Below, one piece after another: positions 22,430-33,670 of a stretch of 64,000 nt of DNA. The stretch covers positions 286,001 to 350,000 of the forward strand of contig CALZFC010000095.1 in NCBI GenBank assembly GCA_945643635.1. Direction: 5' to 3'. The stretch is from Allodiplogaster sudhausi. Its lineage: Eukaryota; Nematoda; Chromadorea; Rhabditida; Diplogasteridae. The notes below the pieces were generated by a model. It ran no database searches. It worked only from the letters and a program-made list of their open reading frames with translations, and had not been told where the DNA came from. How positions within the stretch are numbered: position 1 is the stretch's first letter; each line of letters begins with the position of its first letter. Position numbers and translations under genes: made by a program.

Positions 22430-23300
22430 ATTTCCCCACGCTGCTCCTCTTCTTTCCCTTTCTGTCTCTTTCCTTCCCTTCCCTTTCACGTCCCTATTCC
22501 CATTCCCACCCGCTTTCTCTCTTCTTCATTTCCCCACGCTGCTCCTCTTCTTTCCCTATCTGCTTCTTTCCTTCCCCCTTCTCCTTCAATGTCCCAATTC
22601 CCGTTCACGCCCACTGGCTCTTTTCCTTTTCCCTTGTTTTCCCTTTTAGTCCATCTCCTTTAGCTTTCTTCGTCCCCTTCCCATTCAATATCCCTATTTC
22701 CATTCCCACCCGCGCTCTTTCTTCTTCCTTTTCCATGTTTTCATTTTAGTTTCTCCCCTCCCACTCCATTTCCCATTCTTCTTTTCCCTTTCTGCTTCTT
22801 TCTCCTTTAGCTTTCTTCTTTCCCTTCCCATTCAATATCCCTATTTCCATTCCCACCCGCGCTCTTTCTTCTTCCTTTTCCTTGTTTTCATTTTAGTTTC
22901 TCCCCTCCCACTCCATTTCCCATTCTTCTTTTCCCTTTCTTCTTCTTTCTCCTTTAGCTTTCTTCTTCCCCTTCCTATTCAATATCCCTATTTCCATTCC
23001 CACCCGCCCTCTTTCTTCTTCCTTTTCCTTGTTTTCATTTTAGTTTCTCCCCTCCCACTCCATTTCCCATTCTTCTTTTCCCTTTCTGCTTCTTTCTCCT
23101 TTAGCTTTCTTCTTCCCCTTCCCATTCAATATCCCTATTTCCATTCCCACCCGCGCTCTTTCTTCTTCCTTTTCCTTGTTTTCATTTTAGTTTCTCCCCT
23201 CCCACTCCATTTCCAATTCTTCTTTTCCCTTTCTGTCTCTTTCCTACCCTCTTACCTTTCTCTCCTTCCTTCCCCTTCTATGTTCCTATTCCCGCTCATT
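22430..23300 (+). repeat. Pyrimidine-rich minisatellite of cassette 3, ~149-base period
   Basis: CATTCAATATCCCTATTTCC occurs near 22680, 22829, 22978 and 23126. The units are nearly identical, so expansion here was recent. Confidence 0.85.
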
Positions 23301-23603
23301 CTCTCCTTTTCTCTTGTTTCCCTTTCATTTAAACCCTTCAACACTCCCAGTCTGCGCTTCATCTCGTCATTAGTCTTCCTAATTTACATTTCTCTGCCCG
23401 TTACCTTCTCAAATTTTTTTGGCCCATGACCCTTCCCAAGAGCATAATCCCTCTTAAACTCTCTTCCTCTTTGTCAGGCATATCGCTCCGTCTTCCCCCT
23501 CCTTCAAAAAAAGATTTATTTTAATATTACTCATTTGAAAGAACCCAAACTTAAAAAAAATACGGAGATCTAATTTACAACTTTTGCAGATCAGTCAATC
23601 TCA

Positions 23604-24753
23604 ATGCCTTTCCGCTTCCTTCTTCTGCTTCTCTCTCTTGCTCTCCTCCTCCAGCTCGGGCTCTCCGATGAGAAAGTTTGTTTCTCTGAAATTTTCAGAG
23701 ATTTTTCCAGAATATATAAAACGGCGTTATTATAGTGTTCGTAATTCAGGCCGTCATGATGAAATGCCCAGAAATTACAAGGGATGGCGGCACTAAAATG
23801 AGTGACTGCTTTGCCAACCAGTCGTGCGCGCTCGAAGTTCGGCTTAAGTCGAATGTCTACGGTAATGATCCGGTGGACACTACGAAGGCCACCGGTTGCT
23901 CTGACTCTACTAAAGTCGATGACTGTGAAGAACGGACGCCTTTCAGGAAAGCGGATCCAGAGTACGTTTTCAGAGTCCCGAAATTTCGTCCATTCATAAT
24001 AACGCTGTTAGATGGGTACTTTAGGTACTACTGCTACTGCAATGGTACTGTCTTGAGGGGATGCTCTACGAACTTTGATAAAGCGGTAATGATGTCAAAT
24101 TATTTGAAGTTGACGTAATATAGAAGAACATTACTAATATGCAAAATAATGCCTTCTATTTCGCTCAGAAAAACCTCTCCGACGTAGCAGTCGGGATGTA
24201 CAAGAAGAGGTTCCCCACGACAACGACCACGACTACGACCACGACCACTACCACCACCGAAGTCTGTCTCCAACCGAGGAATAAAATACACATTACGAAT
24301 ACAAATCCAAGCAAATAAATGAAAGCTAAAACTTGCCAATATGATTAAATAACGGATCAAATAATGAGAAATACAATTCTCACAAGGTAATTATGAATAA
24401 GAATTCTTTTAATCTTGACACATTTCAGGCGACGACCACCACCACGGATGCAAATGGCATGAACGAGAGCACGACGGCCGAAGGCACCACTGCTTCCGGA
24501 GTGTTCCAGAAAAACAAGGTCGACGAAGCATACATTTATGTATCTTCAAACAGTTTGATTAGTTCGCCAAAAATAAAAACTGTTTAAAAATGTAATTGAA
24601 AGAAACTAAATGTAAAGGTAAAATTGAAAGTATCATTTTGAGAATCTCATCTTCGGCATTGTCGGTGGTGTCGTCGGATGTCTTCGTGAGCATTTTAACT
24701 GTTGTCACTCTACCGTAGATACCGTAGTACCGTACACAGAACCCCGACGCTAA
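23604..24753 (+). CDS. Cysteine-rich Thr-stalk protein, copy 3
   Basis: Six exons in phase (23604-23675, 23750-23961, 24025-24085, 24169-24261, 24429-24518 and 24643-24753) give about 212 residues. The signal peptide is followed by an ectodomain whose eight cysteines include KCPEIT, DCFANQSC, DDCEER and YCYCNG. After it come a Thr-run stalk and a final hydrophobic exon (NLIFGIVGGVVGCL). Exon order, phases and 3' flank are the same as in copy 1, while ectodomain residues between cysteines differ more than the stalk and signal peptide. A hydrophobic frame just downstream (24881-24925, VLIVVVWFCVRIVKK) could be an alternative membrane-anchor exon. Function is unknown; a secreted or surface protein is inferred. 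Confidence 0.7.
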
Positions 24754-25072
24754 TTAGCCCGCTTCATTTTTTTTTTTCAAAATATCACCGTGTCTAAAAT
24801 AAATAAAAAATAAAGTTTTGAAATAAAATAAAGTTATTCTATAAAAAAAAAAGTTTTGCCTCTTTCCAGTGCTCATCGTCGTAGTCTGGTTCTGCGTCAG
24901 AATAGTAAAGAAATGCCTGATCGCGTTTAGCATGTTTGGTCAGTTAATTTCAACATTCTTCCAATTTGTAGATGGAAAAAAGCATTGGAATGCTTTCTAC
25001 AGATATAATAAAATATAATAAAAATAAAAATAAAACAAATAAAATATAATAAAACTGTCCTCCTTTCTACAG

Positions 25073-27519
25073 GCGCCTGCGACACGATCGAGAGCTTCAA
25101 TCACAAGTGGATTACGCAGGCGCGCAACGAGTTCATCAAAACGATTGCAGAGGACAAGCTGGTTTCTTTTTCGCATTTCTCCAATTCTGACTAGCAGAAA
25201 GTGGTAAGTAAACATTTATTTCTTTTCTTTTTCTGCTCAAGATTAAGCCTCAAAATATCCAAATTTTATTAAAAACAAAACAGTTAATTTTAATATTGCA
25301 GAATTACGCCAGAGCCCCAGAAGCTGAGCGCAAGAACAACATTATGGGCGTTCCGTCAGTTTTATTTAACCAGCACCCTACACTTTTCGTTGGAATTTAA
25401 TGAAGGAATGAAGAAAAAAAACATATACCTTTTAATTGAAGGGGCGGTTTTGTGATGAAGACTCGCGTGGACATTGGCCTTGGCGACGACGTGAAGAAGA
25501 TGATTCACGCCAACTACGTCACGGAGGACAACCAGATCATCGCGTCAATGGTGAGTAGAGCAGTAATAAAAGGACTTTAGCCTACGCGCTTTAAGAAGGA
25601 GAATGACAAAATTCCAGAGATGTTACAGATGCCACATGGAGACGATTCCAGCAGCTACTGCCTTTGGGTCCTCATGGTCAACGTGGTCAAGCCGGGCGCG
25701 ATTGTGCAACTCGAACAAGCCGTATGCTGCCAATTTGATTCTAAGACATTACTTATACTTTATGTTGCACTTTATAATTATACTAAGTGTATCTTTTTTA
25801 GACCACATTCTACTAGTACCAATCAAAGACTCCTTGCAGAACCCTCCCTACCTGCCAATCAAAGGCCAACCCAACGCTGAGGGCAAGACGACTGTTTCGC
25901 CGAAGAAGCACTCGGCTCACGGCCTTTGCTGCGGCATCAAGATTCTCTGGACTGTCCGAAAGGTGGTTTTGAAAAAAAAAATAAAATTATAAACGGAATA
26001 AATTATTACAGGCTGGCTTCGAGGCGCGTTACGTCCGCTTCAAGGTCTTCTCGAATCAGGAAGGCGACACGCTCGGAGAGCATACTTGCTGGCACTACAC
26101 ATTCGTTGCGCAGTCTGACCGCATTGCATACGCTGTGAGTGTGCTGGCGTAAACCCGTAAAGTGTCGGGTGCTTCACCTGCACGAATGGCCGTTTTTGAA
26201 GTTGAAACGCAAATCGCTTCTGTAATTTATTCAAGATATGCAATTCGTTCAAGCATTATTTATTCAAGCAATTTCAAGGACGTCCTTGGTCGCGTCTATG
26301 ACAAAGCCGTTCAAAAGGGAAAGCCCGTCATTGCTACCTGCAAAGACGGCTTCTCCTTCTCTGCGCCTTTCGCCAATACTCTGGTCCGAAATCTAAAATA
26401 GATTTTTTTTATTAAATACGTTTGAACTATACAATTCTAATGATATCATTTGCAGGAGATGCTTAAGATGCTCACCGACAAAAATGTGACTTTCGACAAG
26501 GTTTCTTGTTTTATCTTTTTATCCAACAAATTATAATATAAAAGAAAATTAAATTTTATAAAGTAAGATTTCAATTGTTGATTCAACACAAATGATTCAA
26601 TTCCAGAGTGCGATCGTGAAGACTGCGCTGCACATTCGCAAGTCTCGTCACAAGTCCATGGACTCGGCGACAGTTAGTCATTCATATTTCTTGTTTTTTT
26701 GTCCTCTGTATAATAAAGTTAGTGGTGAGGAGATAGCTTTAGAAGGAGGCGACAAATTAAAGACAAAGAAATTAAGAAATTAATTTAATGAGTCCAAGGA
26801 ATAGAAAATTTGGACAGGAAACAGCTGTGTGGTAACAGCCACAAGAGATGAACGATTGGATAACACCGAGAGAATATTTAGACGTGGGTAACTCTCCGAA
26901 AAGATGGGTAATACCGACAAAATATCAGACGATTCCGAAAGCAAGCTACGAGATCCACATTTGACTGTGCGTTCAACCCCGTCACTCTATGTTAGCATCT
27001 CTCTTCAGTGCATCCCCTTCTCGCTCCTGATCGCCTCTTCGGTCGTGCAGAATCGCCTCGGGGCCATCAACGGCAAGACGGCAGACGTCTGCAAGGAGTT
27101 CATCGGTGAATGCAACCGCGTCTATGAGTAAGTCATTGTTAGGAAATAGTGTCCAGTTAGGGTACCAAAAGGTTAATCTCAGCGAAAACATATGAAAAGA
27201 TAACGAAAAAGATTTCAAATTTATATCTTATGCTTCTTCTGGCTAAATAGCATAGCACATCTACACATTACTTCTTTTCTTACAGAGAAACGGTAGCAAG
27301 CGACGCCCTTGCCAATGATGACAAGAATCAGAGGGTATTTTTTCAATTCACTACAAAATTATACGGCCTCTATTCAATGGTATTTTTTCTATGCAGCCTC
27401 TTTTGGTCTACGACTGCTAATTCTCCTAATGCTTACAGGCGTTCGAGCAGAACGTCAAGAATGTGGAAAATCTGAAGAATAGGAGGGAGCTCTCGATGAT
27501 CTATGAGCCCGTCTTCTAA
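25073..27519 (+). CDS. Unknown protein, 13 visible exons, 5' end unresolved
   Basis: I do not recognise this gene. Exons in mutually consistent phase are 25073-25161, 25195-25203, 25302-25354, 25442-25550, 25620-25721, 25840-25962, 26012-26134, 26279-26383, 26456-26500, 26607-26672, 27051-27127, 27286-27334 and 27439-27519, giving about 340 residues. Readable motifs are ARNEFIKTIAED, GGFVMKTRVDIGLGDDVKKM, HGDDSSSYCLWVLMVNVVK, GLCCGIKILWTVRK and the C-terminal SMIYEPVF. It is mixed, soluble-looking sequence without a membrane segment in the visible part. The model starts in phase 1, so a first exon with the ATG is missing from it. One required intron (25162-25194) is only 33 bases and one exon is 9 bases. 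Codon third positions and splice signals support a real gene. Cassette 1 retains only its last nine codons. Confidence 0.6.
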
Positions 27520-28890
27520 GCTCACCGGCCTGGGGGGGGGCCGAATCCGACTTGTATCTCTCCATACAATTTCGATCAGATTCAAGCCCCTCCAGGTCCG
27601 TATTCTCTCAGTCGCCAGTTGGCGCTCTTCCTTCTCCTCCCACTACTTTATTCCCTCTCAGCTCTCAGCACCTGTAAAGTCCGGGCACCACTAAGGGCCC
27701 TTGGGTTCGTTTGTATAAAAATGTTTGTTTGACAGCGTTGACCATTATCGCATGGGAACTCATGGGAATAGTAAGTAAACGATAAGATAAGAAAGGAACA
27801 AAGAAGAATGAAAAATAAAAAGGCTTCAGTGGCATCTGGATCTTGGCTTTGATTAGTGGGAAAAAGGAAAGAAGGGGTCAAAAGGAGATGATTTGAAGAG
27901 TTTGGAAGAGATAGGTAATTTTGTGAAATCGCAAAACAGGAATGCAAAACCGGTTTTGGCCCTGAAGTCCCGTCCCCGAATGGTTCTTCATTGAAACTTT
28001 AAAGCCAAACACTATAGAGTCCTTGAGGAATGGCGACCACCGATTATTGCCATAAAGCCTGGGGAACCAACTGGCCGAGTTCTAATGTGGAATTCCGAGG
28101 ATACATATTGACTTGAAAAGCTTGGCAAAAGCCAGCGTCCTGGAGACGAGCGACGGGGGAACGAACTAATGAGAGGATGGACTCACAAGCTCATTTGTCT
28201 TGATGGGCGACTGAACCATGCGTATTTCAACAGTTTTGTGACTGGGAAACATAAAAAAAACCTCGTCGGTATCTGGCATACAATAGATCCTTGGTACGAT
28301 ATTTTTTTGCTCTACAACTAAAGTTAGAAAACCCATGAATTTTTTCCATATAAGAGAATGATGCCTAAGCCCAAAGTCGAGAGCTTGTTGAGACCTTAAA
28401 AGTGAATATTTTCAAATTCTACTTTAGTGCTTTATAGAGAAATATCCTTCATGACAATTTTCTCCCTTGTGCGCGAAATAGCGAACGCGAATGAACAATG
28501 TGCGACCATCTCTGCAAGTCTCATCGGGCTTTAAAATTTTAAACCTCCCACAGCTTGCCAAAATCTCGAATTCAGACTCCCGGACCCACTCCAATCGTTT
28601 CGCCGTGTTAAAAAGTACCTATAAATGCCTTTGAGCGAAATCTAATTTTGTCGATCCCCGGTTCTTGGCTTCCTTTCGATTCTCTCGCAAATCGCGTCAT
28701 AAATCGTGCTCGATGCCGCGAAAACGAATGTGCGCCCATCTCGGCAAGTCTCCAATAACTCATTCAGAAGGCAATACAATCCAGAAACATAGCGATGCCG
28801 AGGCCATTACGGTGCAATCTTGTAGAGCAGAAAATTCTACGTAACATACTTTATTATGTTTTTCATTGGGGGTCACTCACTTTAGCAATA
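27520..28890 (+). repeat. Duplicated non-coding block, reference copy
   Basis: This block is collinear with 3721-4870, and part of it recurs inverted at 7683-8350. It lies between the unknown gene and the cellulase. It includes ~180 bases (28480-28660) missing from the first cassette. No gene is seen. Confidence 0.75.
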
Positions 28891-29429
28891 ACGAATTTAT
28901 GAAATTTCAATGTGCTAATGTTTGGCTATTTTGGCATTTGAGCGTAATGGAAGTAAGATTCACATCCTCATCACCAATTCGGTGAACACGCTCACACCAC
29001 GTTCGTCTCTATCAATATCACAAGTTCGATTTTGCGTTTCAAAATTGCAAAGAAATCATGCAAAGAAATGTATTCTTGTAGTAACATTATGTATAAGCTG
29101 TAGATGGTTCCACTTTAAAGTACATTTCCTTGTCTAGGTATTCTCGGGCACGTTGTGGTTCGGCGCCTTGTGCACTCCAAATTTAGAAACTGCACCGATC
29201 AGATCCTGTGCAAACAAAGCGCCATGAATGCTCATGTACCAAAAACTCATTGAAATTAGATAGTATTGCAAAGGAAACAGAAGGTGTAAACTGTTTGATG
29301 ACTTTCTTGATGAAAACGAAAATGGAAACTGAAGTTGTCAACGCACGCGATGCGCTTACGCTTCGTCGAGACTGTTCGTGTCATGTTCAATGAACAGTGT
29401 CATTTTTACGTTTTCGACTCAACATCGTT

Positions 29430-29566
29430 TTTCCTAAGCATGGAGTACCTCCAATAACCTCAGCTGTACAAATAATCCCGATTGAGGCCAGGAAAGACGC
29501 GATTGAAGAGAGAGTGCACTACATAAGCGGACTTGCAGTCAGCAAACGCCAGTTCAGCGCGGCAGC
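29430..29566 (+). promoter_or_regulatory. Cellulase 5' region with candidate trans-splice acceptor
   Basis: Upstream of the start, GCGGACTTGCAG is a candidate acceptor about 30 bases before ATG, and CACTACATAAGCGG could be a TATA-like element. The equivalent text is conserved upstream of copies A and B (for example CTACTTAAGCG), suggesting all copies were duplicated with their promoter. Confidence 0.4.
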
Positions 29567-30662
29567 ATGCAACACGCACTCTTCTTCTGTCTAGCAGTCA
29601 TTTTGCTGGGAGCTTCCGCGCTCAGGCCGAAGAACCCGCCCTACGGACAGCTCTCCGTGAAAGGCACGAAGCTGGTGGGCGCCAACGGCCAACCCGTTCA
29701 GCTCGTCGGAATGTCGCTGTACTGGTCTCAGTGGATGCCACAGTTCTTCAACAAGGACACCGTTAACTCACTCGCTTGCCAGTGGGGCGCGAACGTGGTG
29801 CGCGCCGTGATGGGCATCGACTATGACGGCTACCTCAAGAACAAGCAGGAACAGATTGCAAGGGTGCGCACCGTCGTGGAAGCGGCCATCGAGAGGGGCA
29901 TGTACGTGATCATCGACTGGCACGACCACGAGGCAGAGAAGCACCAGTGGCAAGCGATTGACTTCTTCAAGCAAATGGCCACCGCCTACGGCAAATACCC
30001 GCACGTGCTCTACGAGACCTACAATGAGCCTCTCCAGGTATTGCATTGAGGCGGTCTCTTCGTGGCTTATAACCCAGATTATAGGTGGACTGGAACAGCG
30101 TTGTGAAGCCCTATCACACCAACGTGCTGAAAGCGATTCGCGCTATCGACCCTGACAACGTGGCTCTGCTGGGTACTCCATATTGGTCGGGACCGTCGGG
30201 CGGCGAGAAAGCCCGCAACTCACCTCTGTGGGGTATGTGGCTCAGAAATTCACACACACTCCACTCTGGTCATGTTATAATTTAGGCCAGAGGAACATTA
30301 TGTACGTGCAGCACTTCTACTCGGGTGTTGATCCGAAAACTCAGGAGTGGGAGCGAGAAACCTACTTGAAGAACGCAGCGAGGATTCCCGTGTTTATTTC
30401 GGAGTACGGCGTCTCCCAGGCTGACGGCGGCAAAAATGGACAGATCTACACGGCTGAGGCCAACAAATGGTACAAAATGCTCGACAAAAACAAGGCCTCC
30501 TATGTGGCGTGGTCGATCGCCGCCATATCCGAAGCCTCAGCGGCGCTCAAGATAGGCACCCAGCCCTGGCAGGTGGGCGATGACGCGCAGTTGTCGAAAG
30601 CAGGCGTCTTCCTGAAGAATAAGATCAAGTCGATGCATCTGTTCAATTGCTACTGGCGCTAA
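29567..30662 (+). CDS. GH5 endo-beta-1,4-glucanase (cellulase), copy C
   Basis: This is a secreted cellulase of 330 residues from three exons (29567-30034, 30085-30232 and 30286-30662) with short GT-AG introns of 50 and 53 bases. The signal peptide (MQHALFFCLAVILLGASA) is followed directly by the GH5 domain, beginning PKNPPYGQLSVKGTKLVG. VIIDWHDHE, the acid/base Glu in YNEP and the nucleophile Glu in FISEYG are present, and the C-terminus is ...LFNCYWR. There is no carbohydrate-binding module, so it resembles the single-domain nematode cellulases. It is presumably secreted from gland or gut cells to degrade cellulose; tissue is not shown by sequence. Three relatives lie at 5249-6341 (intact, inverted), 7180-7682 (broken) and 8650-8815 (fragment). 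Confidence 0.92.
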
Positions 30663-31400
30663 AGGGGGCTTCAACGCCGCCCCGTTAGAAAGAGAGAGAG
30701 AGATGTCTGCCGTCTCCTCTTCTCCACAACTCCAAACTCATTGAACCTTTCCGTCGTAACCATTTATATGATGTCGATAAACTCTTTTCGATTCATTGCA
30801 TTGTGTGTAGCCATGCAAATCTGCAGCACTATACAATATACAGTATAAAATGGTCTGTTTTATTCACTTGAACATTCTGGATTTCATACCGAGTGCATGA
30901 ATCGCATACTGGGGGCAGATAACATATAAAAGCAGTTGAATAATTCGCGATCAGACCAAACAATTATGGTCGGGATGTTCTACAATCCTAACATAAAATT
31001 CCAATAAAAACTGACCGATATTCAAAGAAATAAATAATGTCGTCCAGTACTCCTAAATGAACAATCAGGAGTTGGCATATGTACATATGTATGTACATAC
31101 ATATGATCGCTCATGATTAACGCAGCAAGCAAGGCATTTCTTTGCGTTCAAATTATGGTGAAATTATAATGCAAATGTGATAATCGTATCCCTAGAAGAA
31201 ATTTGATGGGCTTACGAAAGTATTCCATCCTCCATCAATCAATAAGGCGCCCCATGATGACTAATAAACTGTGTTTTTTCCGGCTGCCTCTTGTGCAGCA
31301 TTGCAAGCAACATAAAAAGAAAGGTCTTTCTCTATCTCAAGCTGTACAATCATTCCTCCCAATTCGCATACCTCTTCTAGTCATTAGCTTCCGGCTAAAC
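30663..31400 (+). other. Cellulase 3' flank and unassigned spacer
   Basis: The first ~120 bases match the 3' flank of inverted copy A (5090-5248). A palindromic TATGTACATATGTATGTACA stretch lies near 31078. No gene is supported. Confidence 0.4.
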
Positions 31401-31404
31401 CCGA

Positions 31405-31600
31405 GAGAAGATCCTACCATCGACAGAAAAATTAGAAAGAATGCGAGCTGCATTCTAAGGTTAGCATTTTCTCCTGCCTGAAGAATCCTCCCAAGTCAGG
31501 CACAAGCTTCTGTGACTGGTCCATCCGTAAGTCCCTTCGCGCTTCCTTCGACACTAGCTTCCTGGTCTTGAAGTCTCGTTGCGTAGCAGCTAAGTAGCGT
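31405..31600 (-). repeat. Inverted copy of the promoter and start region of the PAN-like gene
   Basis: This is the reverse complement of about 33505-33725 with moderate divergence. Shared blocks include AATCCTCCCAAGTCAGGC and CCGTAAGTCCCTTCGCGCTT. The two arms flank the element at 31635-33262, making a larger palindromic arrangement. Confidence 0.75.
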
Positions 31601-31986
31601 TATATGTATGTATGTAAGTATGTACAAACATACATACCGTATTTTCTCTATTAGTACCCCCCTTTATTAGAACCCCCCCCCCTCTAATAGTACCCCCCTC
31701 TGATAAAGCCATTGAAAAATAGAACCCCTCCCTCTAGTAGAACCCCCCCTCCAATAGTGCCCCCCCTAACAGCCTAATATCTCACCAGGGAATGGTCAGA
31801 AACCCTGGAAACCAAAATTAATAGTTTTTCGTCCATCGTTAAAGGAGGTCATAAAAAGATGCGGAATCGAAAAATAAACAGCTGAATCGATATACAAAAA
31901 AAGTTATAACCCTTTAAAGTTTCATAAAAGTTTTGCTGCTTGTGAAATAGCGATGTTAAAAATTGTTTTAAGATTTTTAACAACGA

Positions 31987-32057
31987 GTTGTGGCCTAGTG
32001 GATAGTGGGCCGGGCTGAAAATTTTTGGGCGCGAGTTCGATACCCCTTGGGTACAAC
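31987..32057 (+). pseudogene. tRNA-like sequence in the left internal arm
   Basis: GTTGTGGCCTAGTGGATAGTG (A-box-like) and GAGTTCGATACCCC (B-box) are closed by GTTGT/ACAAC ends over about 71 bases. The anticodon arm is not convincing. Confidence 0.5.
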
Positions 32058-32437
32058 TTTTTTTTCCCTTTTGTATAAGTGCATTTTCGAATGTTTAATG
32101 AACATCATTTGCTTTTCTAGCATTATCAGAAAGATAATGCACTTTGCCAATGCAACCATTATTTAAATTGAAATTATCCGAATGTATGCATATTTGTATG
32201 TATGTGCATATGTTTTATATTTTTTTTGCTCTGTTTTTTTCAATTCAGAGTTTAAAAATGTTTTGAACAAAAAAAGTCGAAAATCTTCAGCATCTATCAA
32301 CATGTGTGAACTTTTGTTATGCAAAAGTGTATACATGCAGAGACGGCTGTTGTACTTCACGCTCACGATGGATGCCAGCAATGTAAAGTCTTCGCACGGA
32401 GATGAAGGAGGACGAGGGAAGCCGATCTAAAAATGGT

Positions 32438-32715
32438 ATTCATCCTGGATTTCCCGCCGAAAAAAGTCTATCGTTGGTCGTAGACTCACAAGAGTCACAC
32501 CAAAGAAAATCACCATTGACAGTCCCGGATTGGTGCAAAAGGCGGACGATTTCGTCAAGGAATTCAATGAGGCAATGGATTCGTAAATCCGCGAACACTG
32601 GAATTCACTGGCGAGAAGAAGATCTAGCGATTTGTGCAGTCTGCGTCTTGCAGAACCCATTCCTGCATCCCTAGACGTCTTCCAGGATTTCTGCCAGTTC
32701 ACAAGGTACCTCCAG
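32438..32715 (+). pseudogene. Possible captured exon fragments inside the element
   Basis: One frame reads RVTPKKITIDSPGLVQKADD...FNEAMDS followed by a stop at about 32585. Another, after a TTGCAG acceptor-like site, reads PIPASLDVFQDFCQFTR up to a GTAC donor-like site. These look like host coding sequence carried between the element's arms. No intact gene results. Confidence 0.35.
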
Positions 32716-32964
32716 ATAAATAACATCACATATGTTGATAATGTAGAACTATTTTTAATACTCTTTTTAAAGTTTGAATTTAAAAAAAAATAAGAATATA
32801 TAGTACATACATACATACATACATACAAATATGCATACATTCGGATAATTTAAATTTAAAGAATGGTTTCATTTGCAAAGTGCATTATCTTTCTGATAAT
32901 GCTAGAGAAGCAAATGATGTTCATTAAACATTCGAAAATGCACTTATACAAAAAGGGAAAAAAA

Positions 32965-33035
32965 GTTGTACCGAAGGGGTATCGAACTCGCGCCCAAAAA
33001 TTTTCAGCCCGGCTCACTATCCACTAGGCCACAAC
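32965..33035 (-). pseudogene. tRNA-like sequence in the right internal arm
   Basis: This is the reverse complement of 31987-32057 with few differences. It has the same A-box-like and B-box signals. Confidence 0.5.
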
Positions 33036-33670
33036 TCGTTGTTAAAAATCTTAAAACAGTTTTTTCCAGTGATGATTCCTATGAATTCGAGCTACGATTC
33101 TTCTTATTTTGAGAAGAAAATGTTGCTATCAAACTTTTAGTGTCTCACATTGAAAAATAGAACCCCTCCCTACAGTAGAACCCCTCCCTCTAATAGTGCC
33201 CCCCTCTCGCCGGGGTATTGAAAAATAAAACCCCCGGGGGTACTAATAGAGAAAATACGGTACATGCTGCAAAATCTTATACTATTCCCGTCCGGATTCT
33301 CGCTTGCCGCTGACAATGAGGACTTTCTTCATCCATGAGTTCGACATCTAAGGCCACTATGAATATTTGCAATTTCTATGTTTACAATTTCATTTGTTTG
33401 CAGTAAATCTGTTCATAGTTTGAGAAGTATTTGTTTATGCGCCAATACTTTTAGTTGTGTCATGTAAGTGATGTTCCATCCCATGTTACAGAAATAGCTT
33501 GAAGAAAAGTTCTGATGAAAAGCACTTAGCTGCCACGCAACGGGACTTCAAGATCAGGAAGCTAGTGTCATAGGAAGCGCGAAGGGACTTACGGATGGGC
33601 AAGTCATCGTAGATTGCAAGTCTGTGAGAAGCTTGCGCCTGACTTGGGAGGATTCTCCAGTCAAGAGAAA

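Larger units (their letters stand above)
31635..33262. mobile_element. Terminal-inverted-repeat element, ~1.63 kb, nested
   Basis: The ends TACCGTATTTTCTCTATTAG and CTAATAGAGAAAATACGGTA are identical to those of the 18898-19310 element and are bordered by TA. Inside are C- or G-rich subterminal repeats. A second inverted repeat of ~300 bases per arm (31957-32260 and 32770-33063) carries a tRNA-like sequence in each arm. The core at 32270-32715 contains short coding-like stretches. No transposase is seen. Confidence 0.75.
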
